A stretch of 64,000 nt of DNA from CALBTQ01 sp036725605 (GTDB lineage Bacteria; Lernaellota; Lernaellaia; Lernaellales; Lernaellaceae). Below are positions 41,758-49,350 of this stretch, piece by piece (the stretch's first letter is position 1; every line of letters begins with the position of its first letter). The notes beneath the pieces were generated by a model that was not told the DNA's origin, did not search any database, and saw only the letters and a list, made by a program, of their open reading frames with translations. The translations under genes and the position numbers were made by a program. The DNA lies in NCBI GenBank assembly GCA_036725605.1, contig DAIMDW010000013.1, positions 79,419 to 143,418 of the forward strand. Direction: 5' to 3'.

Positions 41758-43395
41758 TTAGTCTTCTTTGAGCCACTTGCGCACCATCAGGGTCACCGCG
41801 TTGCGGTCCATGGCGGCGGTCTCCAGCAAGCTCGAACGTTGTTGCTCCAGCTTGCGCATCCGCTCGTGCAGATCGGCGTGTTCGGCCTTAGGCGCCTCGC
41901 CGGGCGCGCCCTCGCCGCCGGCCATCTGCGCTTCCAACTCACCGACGGTCGCGCCGCGCAACATCCCGGCCGGGATGCCCAACTCGGCTTCGAGGCCCGG
42001 TTCGGCGGTCAACCAACGCACCAGCGGCCGCACCACGAACATCAGGAACAACAGCACGCCGATGATCGCCATCGCATAGTTGAGGATCTGCAGGTAGAAG
42101 CCGGTTTTGTCCATTTTCAGCGCCGCCTCGTCGCCCAGTCCTTCGGGCGCAAAGGCGATGTTGGCCACCTCGATCTGGTCGCCGCGTTGTTGGGTGAAGC
42201 CCACCGCTTTCTTGATGATCTCGGTGTAGGTGTTCATCTCGTCGTCGGTGCGCGGCACGTAGGTGCGCTCGGCCTTGCCTTCGGCGTTTTCCTTTTCCTG
42301 ATAGGAACCGTCGATCAGCACGGCCACCGACAGCTTCTTGATCGTTCCGCCCAACTGGGTGATGGTCGAGGTCGTGCGCGAGATTTCATAATTGATCGTT
42401 TCCTGCCGTTTCTCGCCGCTGCTTTGCTGGCTCTTGCCCTCTTCGTAAGCGGTTTCCGGCAGGTTGGATTCCGCGCCCGGGAAGGCGGCGGTGTTGCTTT
42501 CCTTGTCCTCGTTCTTGCTGGTGACAACCTGCTCGGAACGCACGACCTGGCCTTCCGGATCGTACACTTCCTGCACCTTCTGGATCTGCTGGTCGTTGAG
42601 TTCGACGGTCACCTTGGCCGCCACTTTTTCCGGCCCGATCGACCGCGCCAGCAAGCTGACGATGCGCTGCTCGTATTGGCGCTCCATGCCGTGCGCCGTA
42701 TCGGTAAGCGAGCCGCCGCCCGCCTCGTCCTGCTTTTTCGAAAGCACGCGGCCTTTCGAATCGATGACCGTCACGTTGTTCGGGTCCAGCCCCTCGACGC
42801 TGGAACTGATCAAAAAGACGATGCCGTTGATCTGCTCGTCGCTGAGTCGGCCGTTGGCGGCCAGCTTGACGACGATCGAGGCGGTCGTGTCTTTGCGATC
42901 CTGCTCGAAGAGTTTTTCCTCCGGCATCACCAGGTGCACCCGGCAGCCTTCGACGACGTCGATCTGCTGAATCGTGCGCGCCAACTCGCCCTGCATCGCC
43001 CGCAGGTAGGCCACGCGCATCTGAAAGTCGGTCATCCCCAATGATTTGCGGTCGAACAACTCGAAGCCGACGCCGCCGCCGGTCGGCAAACCGGCGTTGG
43101 CCAGCGACATGCGCACCTCGTAATAGTCCCCCGCCGGCACCGAAACCGCCGTGCCGCCGCGCGAGATCTGATACTGAATCTTGTTGTCCTTGAGATGCGT
43201 GACGATCGAGTTGGCGTCTTCGGCCGACAGATCGGTATACAGGATTCGGTATTCCGGCTGCCCGGCCCAGTAAACCAATCCCATAAACGACGCAAAGAGG
43301 ATGGTAAAAATCAGCAGGAAACTAATTTTTTTACCCAGCGACAACTGAGTAAACATGCCCCGCAATTGGCGGAACGAATCGCCGATCGATGCCAT
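41758..43395 (-). CDS. fliF: flagellar MS-ring protein
   Basis: Inner-membrane MS-ring subunit on which the flagellum is built, 545 residues. The N-terminal membrane helix KISFLLIFTILFASFMGLVYWA, the ring-building domains (YRILYTDLSAEDANSIVTHLKDNKI and VHLVMPEEKLFEQDRKDTTASIVVKL) and the second helix YAMAIIGVLLFLMFVVRPLVRWL near 420 appear in order; the C-terminal FliG-binding tail ends VTLMVRKWLKED. I use the ATG behind GGAAGGG rather than a GTG two codons earlier. Confidence 0.96.
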   Translation of the reverse strand: MASIGDSFRQLRGMFTQLSLGKKISFLLIFTILFASFMGLVYWAGQPEYRILYTDLSAEDANSIVTHLKDNKIQYQISRGGTAVSVPAGDYYEVRMSLANAGLPTGGGVGFELFDRKSLGMTDFQMRVAYLRAMQGELARTIQQIDVVEGCRVHLVMPEEKLFEQDRKDTTASIVVKLAANGRLSDEQINGIVFLISSSVEGLDPNNVTVIDSKGRVLSKKQDEAGGGSLTDTAHGMERQYEQRIVSLLARSIGPEKVAAKVTVELNDQQIQKVQEVYDPEGQVVRSEQVVTSKNEDKESNTAAFPGAESNLPETAYEEGKSQQSSGEKRQETINYEISRTTSTITQLGGTIKKLSVAVLIDGSYQEKENAEGKAERTYVPRTDDEMNTYTEIIKKAVGFTQQRGDQIEVANIAFAPEGLGDEAALKMDKTGFYLQILNYAMAIIGVLLFLMFVVRPLVRWLTAEPGLEAELGIPAGMLRGATVGELEAQMAGGEGAPGEAPKAEHADLHERMRKLEQQRSSLLETAAMDRNAVTLMVRKWLKED

Positions 43396-43433
43396 CTGCA
43401 CCCTTCCCTTTCATTTGGACGGACGATAGGGAT

Positions 43434-43751
43434 TTACACAGACATCCGCATTATTTCATTGTACGCACTGATGATCTTGTCGCGGATCTCCATCAGCATC
43501 TTGAAGGAGATGTCCGCTTTCTGCAGGGCCAGCATGGCCTCATGAATGTTGGTCGCTTTGCCCGCGGCCAGTTCGAGGACCTGCCGGTCCGCGTCTTTCT
43601 CCAGGCCGCTGACTTCCGCGATCGCCTTCTTGAGGACCTCGTTGAAACTGGGGCCCTGCTCCTCGCCCTCGGCTTTCTTCACCGCCGTCTGCGGCTTGGG
43701 CTGCAGCACTTCGAGGGCGCGGAGTTTTGCGTCAAGTGTGATGTCTTTCAT
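43434..43751 (-). CDS. fliE: flagellar MS-ring/rod junction protein
   Basis: FliE adaptor joining the MS ring to the rod, 105 residues. The C-terminal half ANIHEAMLALQKADISFKMLMEIRDKIISAYNEIMRMSV-type sequence (residues 66-105) is the family signature; the N-terminal half is less conserved. The ATG follows AGGAG by 6 bases. Between flgC and fliF, the standard position. Confidence 0.93.
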   Translation of the reverse strand: MKDITLDAKLRALEVLQPKPQTAVKKAEGEEQGPSFNEVLKKAIAEVSGLEKDADRQVLELAAGKATNIHEAMLALQKADISFKMLMEIRDKIISAYNEIMRMSV

Positions 43752-43760
43752 CACCTACTC

Positions 43761-44192
43761 CTACCGACCAAGGCCAAGCGCCTGTTTGGCCATGTTCTTG
43801 GCCGTCTGCATCGCGGCCAAGTTCGCTTCGTAACTGCGCGCCGCATTCATTAAATCGGTCATTTCCTCGACGAGGTTGATGTTGGGCATCGCCACGAAGC
43901 CGCGCGCGTCCGCGTCCGGGTGATCCGGATCGTAGACCATGAGCGGATCGCGGCTGTCGTCGGCCACTTTGTCCACGGCCACGCCGTACAGCTTGCGCTG
44001 CTCGTCGAGGGAATTCTGGAAATCGTTGCCGATTTCCACCGATTCGAAAACCGGCGCCATGCGGCGATAGGGTTCTCCTCCCGGCCCCTTGGTGGTGTTG
44101 ATGTTGGCCAGGTTGCTCGAAACGATCTGCATGCGCAGACGCTGGGCCTGCAAACCGCTCGAAGCAATTTCCATGACATTCATGAGGGCCAT
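43761..44192 (-). CDS. flgC: flagellar proximal rod protein
   Basis: Proximal rod subunit FlgC, 143 residues. N-terminal rod signature ASSGLQAQRLRMQIVSSNLANINTTKG, a short middle (PLMVYDPDHPDADARGFVAMPNINLVEEMTDLMNAARSYEANL in pieces), and the C-terminal helix. AAGGAG precedes the ATG. It is the first gene after the sigma-54 promoter; its usual partner flgB is not upstream. Confidence 0.94.
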   Translation of the reverse strand: MALMNVMEIASSGLQAQRLRMQIVSSNLANINTTKGPGGEPYRRMAPVFESVEIGNDFQNSLDEQRKLYGVAVDKVADDSRDPLMVYDPDHPDADARGFVAMPNINLVEEMTDLMNAARSYEANLAAMQTAKNMAKQALGLGR

Positions 44193-44244
44193 GCTCGTCT
44201 CCTTCTCGGGTCACAGATGGCTTGTCCGTCCGTACCCCGGAAGT

Positions 44245-44260
44245 AGCAATCATGATGCCA
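44245..44260 (-). promoter_or_regulatory. sigma-54 promoter for the flgC-fliE-J-motE operon
   Basis: Minus-strand TGGCATCATGATTGCT matches TGGCAC-N5-TTGCT at 10 of 11 consensus bases, including the invariant GG and GC with correct spacing. The transcript would start near 44233, 41 bases before the flgC ATG. The gene just upstream encodes a sigma-54 activator. Confidence 0.8.
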
Positions 44261-44318
44261 ATCGTCCCGTCTGAGCATTTGAGAGCCTATCGCTATGATT
44301 TTACAACCTTTTTCCTCA

Positions 44319-44341
44319 GGCGAGTTTTTCCGCTCCTCGCC
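44319..44341. promoter_or_regulatory. inverted repeat upstream of the flgC promoter, possible activator site
   Basis: GGCGAG and CTCGCC separated by 11 bases, about 60 to 80 bases upstream of the -24 element, a usual place for an NtrC-type activator to bind. It might instead be a weak terminator hairpin for the upstream regulator gene, but no T-run follows it. Confidence 0.3.
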
Positions 44342-44363
44342 CGGCATGGGAAAAGTCTGCCCC

Positions 44364-45734
44364 TTAATCGGTAACACTGTCCCCCCCTTTCGGGAAATCA
44401 AAGCCCTCGAGGGCATATTCATTGAGCTTGTTGCGTAGCGTGCGGATCGAAATTCCGAGCACCTCGGCCGTCTTGGTGCGGTTGCCGCCCTGCTCGGCCA
44501 GCGCGGCCAGAATGGTGCGACGCTCCACATCGCGCAGGTTGCGGCCGGAAAAATCGCCGCTCGCCGTCGCCGCTTTGGCTTCGCCGAGCTTGCCTTCGAG
44601 CGCCAGGTGCTCCAAGTCGATCGGCTCGTCGCCGGCCAGCAACGCGGCCCGTTCGACCACGTTGCGCAATTCGCGCACGTTGCCCTTCCACGGATGACGC
44701 TGGATGGCGTCGCGCGCTTCGGGGCTGATCTGCCGACTCTCGCCGAACATATCCAGGAAAAAGTCGACCAGCGGATCGATGTCCTCCGGGCGTTCGCGCA
44801 ACGGCGGCAGTTCCAGCGGAATCACCGCGAGGCGGTAGTACAGGTCCTCGCGGAAATCGCCCTTCTCGACCAGCCCGCGCAGATCGGCGTTGGTCGTGGC
44901 GACCACGCGAATGTCGATGGGAATGGGCATGCCGCCGCCGACGCGGTCGATCTTGCGTTCCTGCAGCACGCGCAGCAGCTTGGCTTGCAAGGGCATGGCC
45001 ATTTCGCCGATTTCGTCGAGCAAGAGCGTGCCTTTATCGGCCAGTTCGAACTTGCCTTCCTTTTTCGCCGCCGCGCCGGTAAAGGCGCCTTTTTCGTGGC
45101 CGAACAGTTCGCTTTCCAGCAGATGTTCGGGCAGGGCCGCGCAGTTGACGGCGATGAACGGTCCGCCGGCGCGCTTGCTTTCCTCGTGCACCAGGCGCGC
45201 GACGACCTCTTTGCCGGTGCCGCTTTCGCCCTGGATCAAAATGGTCGCGTCGGACTTGGCGACCCGGCGCGCGATCTTGAGCAACTTGAGCATCCGCGGA
45301 TTGCGGGTGACGATTTGCAGTTGTTCGCCGCGGGCGTCGCGGATCGAGCCGGTCGGTTCGTCGATGTCGGCCAGGCAATCGTTGATCGCCTGCTCGAGCA
45401 CCTCGACCGAAAACGGCTTCACTACGTAATCGGCCGCGCCGTGCTTCATCGCCTCGACCGCCCCGGCGATCGTGCCGTAACCGGTAATGACCAGCACGGG
45501 CATCTCCGGAAAACGTTCGCGCGTATTGCGCAGCAGGTCCATGCCGTCCATCTGCGGCATCTTCACGTCGGTGACCAGCATGCGATAGGCGCGCTTGCCC
45601 AGCAGATCCAGCGCCTGGCGGCCGTTTTCGGCCAGATCGACCGCATAACCCATGCGGCCGATGGACATGCCCAGCGCCTCGCGCATCGAGGGATCGTCAT
45701 CGGCGACCAGCATCCATTCCTTGCCCGTGGCCAT
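44364..45734 (-). CDS. sigma-54-dependent response regulator (FlrC/FlgR-like)
   Basis: NtrC-type activator, 456 residues, third gene of an operon with a TPR protein and its likely kinase. Receiver domain with phosphoacceptor Asp56 (LVTDVKMPQMDG); AAA+ domain with Walker A GESGTGKE at 169-176, sigma-54 contact loop GAFTGA at 216-221 and EIGEMAM Walker B region; C-terminal Fis-type helix-turn-helix (GGNRTKTAEVLGISIRTLRNKL). The kinase gene ends 8 bases upstream, and a sigma-54 promoter for basal body genes lies directly downstream, so it probably switches those on. Pairing inferred from order. Confidence 0.92.
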   Translation of the reverse strand: MATGKEWMLVADDDPSMREALGMSIGRMGYAVDLAENGRQALDLLGKRAYRMLVTDVKMPQMDGMDLLRNTRERFPEMPVLVITGYGTIAGAVEAMKHGAADYVVKPFSVEVLEQAINDCLADIDEPTGSIRDARGEQLQIVTRNPRMLKLLKIARRVAKSDATILIQGESGTGKEVVARLVHEESKRAGGPFIAVNCAALPEHLLESELFGHEKGAFTGAAAKKEGKFELADKGTLLLDEIGEMAMPLQAKLLRVLQERKIDRVGGGMPIPIDIRVVATTNADLRGLVEKGDFREDLYYRLAVIPLELPPLRERPEDIDPLVDFFLDMFGESRQISPEARDAIQRHPWKGNVRELRNVVERAALLAGDEPIDLEHLALEGKLGEAKAATASGDFSGRNLRDVERRTILAALAEQGGNRTKTAEVLGISIRTLRNKLNEYALEGFDFPKGGDSVTD

Positions 45735-45742
45735 CGTGTCTC

Positions 45743-46984
45743 CTACTCCCGCAACGTAATGATAAACGTGGTTCCTTCGCCGACGGCGCTTTCCACGCCG
45801 ATCGATCCGCCGTGCGCCTTGACGATGTTATGCACCAGCGCCAGCCCCAGGCCGGTGCCGCGATCCTTGGTCGTGAAGAACGGATGAAACACGCGCTCGC
45901 GCACCTCGCCGCTCATCCCCACGCCGGTGTCGGCCACCGAAAACGCGACCGCCGCGCCGTTGCCGGTTTCGCCCCCGCGCCGGCTGGCGATGGTCAGGCG
46001 GCCGCCTTCGGGCATCGCCTGCACCGCGTTGAGAATCAGGTTGAGCAGCACCTGCCGCCACAACTCCGGGTCCACGCGCATGAACGAAGCGTCGGGCGCC
46101 AATTCGCGCACGACTTCGATCTTCTGCCGCGTCAGTTGATGCTCCAGATCGCTCAGCGTCTTGTCGACCAGCTCCTGCATGTCGGTCGACTCCATCACCG
46201 GATCGGCGCCCTTGGCGAACGACAGCAGATTGCCGATGACGTAATTGAGGCCCTTGATGCCTTCCTGCACCTTGCGCGCCAGGTCGGCGTGTTCCGGCTG
46301 ATCGGCCAGGTCGCGCTTGAGCATGCTGGCGAACAGTTCGATCGAGCCCATCGGGTTGCGGATCTCATGGACGATCTGCACGGCCATTTCGCCCATCGCC
46401 GCCAGCCGGTCGGTGCGCAACGCTTCGCGCCGCCGGGTGACCTGCCCGGTAACGTCCTCGGCCAGCAGAATCATGCCCGCGCCCTGCTCGCTGACGCCGC
46501 GCATCTCGTACGTGGACACGCGCAGGACCAACGGATGCGGCGCGTCGGCATCGCCGATCTCGGTTTCGGGAATCAAGGTCGTCGAATGCAAGAGGTCCCC
46601 CAACCCCGGCATCCCCTGGAAACGGAGGGAAAACAACTGTTCCATATCCTGGCCGACGATTTGCTCCTGGTCACAGCCGAACAAAGATTGTGCCGCATGG
46701 TTCAGCCGGACCACCTGGCCCTTTCCGTCGAAAACCACCACCGCGAGGTGGAGGCTTTCCAACACATCCGTCAACTGATCGCTCACCCGCTGGGTGGTTT
46801 TCAATTGCACGGACAATTCCTCGTTCTTTTTTTCCAGCTCGAGATTGAGCTGATCGACCCGCTCCTGCAGGTCGTTGTACGCCTTCTCGATGGCCTTGCT
46901 GGTCAGCGTGAATTTCTCAAACGCCTCGATCAGCAGGTCCGGATCGATATCGGTACGAGCGGCCCTTTTTTCGGGGTCCGTCAT
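45743..46984 (-). CDS. PAS-domain sensor histidine kinase (FlrB/FlgS-like)
   Basis: Cytoplasmic kinase, 413 residues, without membrane helices. An N-terminal coiled coil (AYNDLQERVDQLNLELEKKNEEL near 35-58) leads to a PAS domain (LAVVVFDGKGQVVRLNHAAQSLFG), then HisKA with phosphate-accepting His206 in QIVHEIRNPMGS, and an HATPase domain with N box LILNAVQAMPEGG and G boxes DTGVGM and GTGLGLALVHN. Lack of a membrane segment fits kinases that sense flagellar assembly state. Its ATG overlaps the TPR gene stop by four bases. Confidence 0.9.
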   Translation of the reverse strand: MTDPEKRAARTDIDPDLLIEAFEKFTLTSKAIEKAYNDLQERVDQLNLELEKKNEELSVQLKTTQRVSDQLTDVLESLHLAVVVFDGKGQVVRLNHAAQSLFGCDQEQIVGQDMEQLFSLRFQGMPGLGDLLHSTTLIPETEIGDADAPHPLVLRVSTYEMRGVSEQGAGMILLAEDVTGQVTRRREALRTDRLAAMGEMAVQIVHEIRNPMGSIELFASMLKRDLADQPEHADLARKVQEGIKGLNYVIGNLLSFAKGADPVMESTDMQELVDKTLSDLEHQLTRQKIEVVRELAPDASFMRVDPELWRQVLLNLILNAVQAMPEGGRLTIASRRGGETGNGAAVAFSVADTGVGMSGEVRERVFHPFFTTKDRGTGLGLALVHNIVKAHGGSIGVESAVGEGTTFIITLRE

Positions 46985-49101
46985 GGCAAAGTCTCCCAGT
47001 CCGGTGTATCGCCAAAGCGTGTCTTGTTTTTCTGCCGCCACACCAAGAAATCATTATAAGACCATTCGCCGCGCGGCCAAAACCATTTCGGTTGCGCCGT
47101 TTCACCGGTCTGTTCGGATTCGGTCAGTTTCTCGCCGGCGGCAAGGATGGCCTGCGAGCGGCGAATCTTCGCCATATAGACCAACCGATCGTCCGACGGC
47201 GCCAGTTTCAGATAGAGATCGAAATTGTTGCGCGCCTCCTGGTACCGCTTTGCGCGATACAACGCGTCGCCCAAATGGAAAAAGACTTCGGCCCGTTTGG
47301 AATTGAGGCCATCGTTTTCGTTGGGCGGACCGTATAAGTTGGCCGCGTTGCTCAGGCTTTCGGTCGCCGCTTCGGGCGCGTTGTCCTTCAGCAGAATCAG
47401 CCCCATCTCCTGGGCCAACGTGGCCTTTTCAAACGGATCGACCGCCTCCGCGCCGGCCAGCGCCAGTTGGCGTAGCGCGCGCCGCAAAAAGCCCCGGTCG
47501 CTGTCCAGCCGGGCCCACAGCAGATGCGCCTCATGCCGCAACGGATCGAGCGTTTCTTGTTTTTTCTTTTCGGTGGCCTCCAGCAGCGCACGGCACTGGG
47601 CGATGGCTTTTTTGTCATCGCCGCGCAGGGCGTAAGCCTTGGCGCGAAACATCATTGCCTGCGTCGGATAGGCTTCGGCCAACGGGTTTTCCCGGGCGAT
47701 CGACAAGAGCGTGTCGGCCAGTAAATTCTGGTTCAACAGTTCGCCCAGATCTTTGTACATGGCCTGGGGCATGGCCGGCACATCCAGGTACTGCCGGTAA
47801 CGGATAAAGACCTTGGCGATGTACATCGGATCGTCGCGCTTGGCGGCCATGATCATCGAGAACGCGCTGAGCATCATGTTCAACGCGTTGCTGGCGTAGA
47901 CCACGTCTTCCGGATTGTCGAAGACATCCATCAGATCCTCGATCGCCGCCAGCGGCCGTCCGATCGTCAGGTAGTACCGTCCCAACAGCAACGCGGCGAT
48001 CTGGTTAAGCTCGCGAAAATCGTTCTGGTCGCGGACATCGCGCAGCAGCTTCTCGGTCTCCTCGTCGGCCTTGTCGGGAAAGGCGAGCAGGCGCAGTTCG
48101 GCCAGGTGGAACTTGGCTTTGACGCCGGCGAAGGTGTCGGGATTTTTGTTCACCAGATCGAGGTAGCGCTCCAACGCGTCCTTGTACTGCTGATTGCGCT
48201 GCGCGTTTTCGGCGATATACAACGAGCTGGTCGGGGCGTCATCGCCGTTGGGAAAGCGCTTGAGATAGATCTCGAACGCCGTCATCGCCCGCTCGTATTT
48301 CTTGTGCACCAGGAGCACTTCGCCCAAGGTGAACAACTCGTAGTCCTCGAGGAATTCCAGATCCTCCGGCCAGTTGATCGACCGCTCGAACACCGCCAAC
48401 GCATCCTTGTAGCGCTGCATACGGTATTGCGCGATGGCCAGACCCAGGGAAGCGTGGTAGATGATCTGCGCATCCTTCGCGGTTTTGAGCACCTCTTCGG
48501 CCATTTTTTCCGAGTCACGCAATTCGCCGGCGCGCAACTGCGACATGATCAAGCCCAACCGCGCATGATCGGCCAGCGGATCGCCCGGGTACCAGTCGAT
48601 CAGCAGGCCGTACTCCGCTTCCGCATCATAGACAAAACCTTGACGGTCGTTGAGCGTGGCCAGGCGGAACAGCACCAGCGGTTGGTTTTCCCAACGCGGG
48701 TAACGACGGGCGAGCATGTCGTAAATCGGCTTGGCGTATTTGTACTGAAACACCGGCACATCCAAGCCGATGCGGAAATAGCATTCGGCGACCAATAGGT
48801 GAAACGCCGGCACCGACCACAACGCCGGATGCCGTAAGGCCATCAAAAACGCATCGTTTAGCGCCTGCACCGGTTGATCGTCGTGCAGCATGGTGGTGAC
48901 CTGGGCGAATCCGGCTTCGCGAATGATCGCCGCGGTTTCGGCGGGCAGAACGATTTCATGGAAGACGGTTTCGAACGCGAGCAGCTTGCGGTCCTGCTGA
49001 GGCGGCATGTTCTGCGCGGCGGCAAAGGTCGGCAAGAGAATCGCCGCGCAAACGATCAGCAGCGTCAAATTAATGCGAATTTTTGCCTTAATCCGGGTCA
49101 A
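46981..49101 (-). CDS. TPR-repeat exported protein
   Basis: 706-residue protein with an N-terminal signal peptide (LTLLIVCAAILLPTFAAAQ) and a body built of tetratricopeptide-like helical repeats, for example YKDALAVFERSINWPEDLEFL and YKDALERYLDLVNKNPDTF, which suggests binding partners in the periplasm. It starts at TTG with GGAAGG 8 bases upstream. It opens a three-gene operon with the kinase and sigma-54 activator, directly behind a sigma-54 promoter. Function unknown; it could report envelope or flagellar assembly state to the kinase, but the kinase has no periplasmic domain, so any link must be indirect. Confidence 0.75.
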   Translation of the reverse strand: MTRIKAKIRINLTLLIVCAAILLPTFAAAQNMPPQQDRKLLAFETVFHEIVLPAETAAIIREAGFAQVTTMLHDDQPVQALNDAFLMALRHPALWSVPAFHLLVAECYFRIGLDVPVFQYKYAKPIYDMLARRYPRWENQPLVLFRLATLNDRQGFVYDAEAEYGLLIDWYPGDPLADHARLGLIMSQLRAGELRDSEKMAEEVLKTAKDAQIIYHASLGLAIAQYRMQRYKDALAVFERSINWPEDLEFLEDYELFTLGEVLLVHKKYERAMTAFEIYLKRFPNGDDAPTSSLYIAENAQRNQQYKDALERYLDLVNKNPDTFAGVKAKFHLAELRLLAFPDKADEETEKLLRDVRDQNDFRELNQIAALLLGRYYLTIGRPLAAIEDLMDVFDNPEDVVYASNALNMMLSAFSMIMAAKRDDPMYIAKVFIRYRQYLDVPAMPQAMYKDLGELLNQNLLADTLLSIARENPLAEAYPTQAMMFRAKAYALRGDDKKAIAQCRALLEATEKKKQETLDPLRHEAHLLWARLDSDRGFLRRALRQLALAGAEAVDPFEKATLAQEMGLILLKDNAPEAATESLSNAANLYGPPNENDGLNSKRAEVFFHLGDALYRAKRYQEARNNFDLYLKLAPSDDRLVYMAKIRRSQAILAAGEKLTESEQTGETAQPKWFWPRGEWSYNDFLVWRQKNKTRFGDTPDWETLP

Positions 49102-49144
49102 ACCGCATGCCTTCCTTCACATGAACCACGTCGTTTCTTTCTAT

Positions 49145-49160
49145 AGCAAGGTATATGCCG
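49145..49160 (-). promoter_or_regulatory. sigma-54 promoter for the TPR-kinase-activator operon
   Basis: Minus-strand CGGCATATACCTTGCT has the invariant GG and a perfect TTGCT -12 box with the right spacing. The transcript would start near 49133, leaving a 32-base leader with the GGAAGG ribosome site of the TTG-initiated gene. Confidence 0.7.
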
Positions 49161-49228
49161 AGAAGCCGGAAAAAGCAAAAGCTATATTTACTTGATTTTT
49201 CATAAGTTTTTCTCAGCAATCGTCCGCC

Positions 49229-49245
49229 CGAGCCGCGCCGGCTCG
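49229..49245. promoter_or_regulatory. palindrome upstream of the TPR-operon promoter, possible activator site
   Basis: CGAGCCGCGCCGGCTCG is a perfect 7-3-7 inverted repeat about 70 bases upstream of the -24 element. It fits an enhancer for the sigma-54 activator encoded just upstream. A terminator is less likely because no T-run follows it. Confidence 0.35.
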
Positions 49246-49350
49246 TCATTTTCTTGACGCTTCCATGATTAACAGTAATGCCGTCAGGAGGAAAATAGTC
49301 AAAAAAAGGTCAAATCGTCTCACCGACCGTCGGCCGGGAAAGCGAGGTCG

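Noticed and set aside
44193..44363. Search for a short flgB gene
   Set aside because: Only 171 bases, frames closed and no rod signature; the stretch holds a promoter and an inverted repeat.
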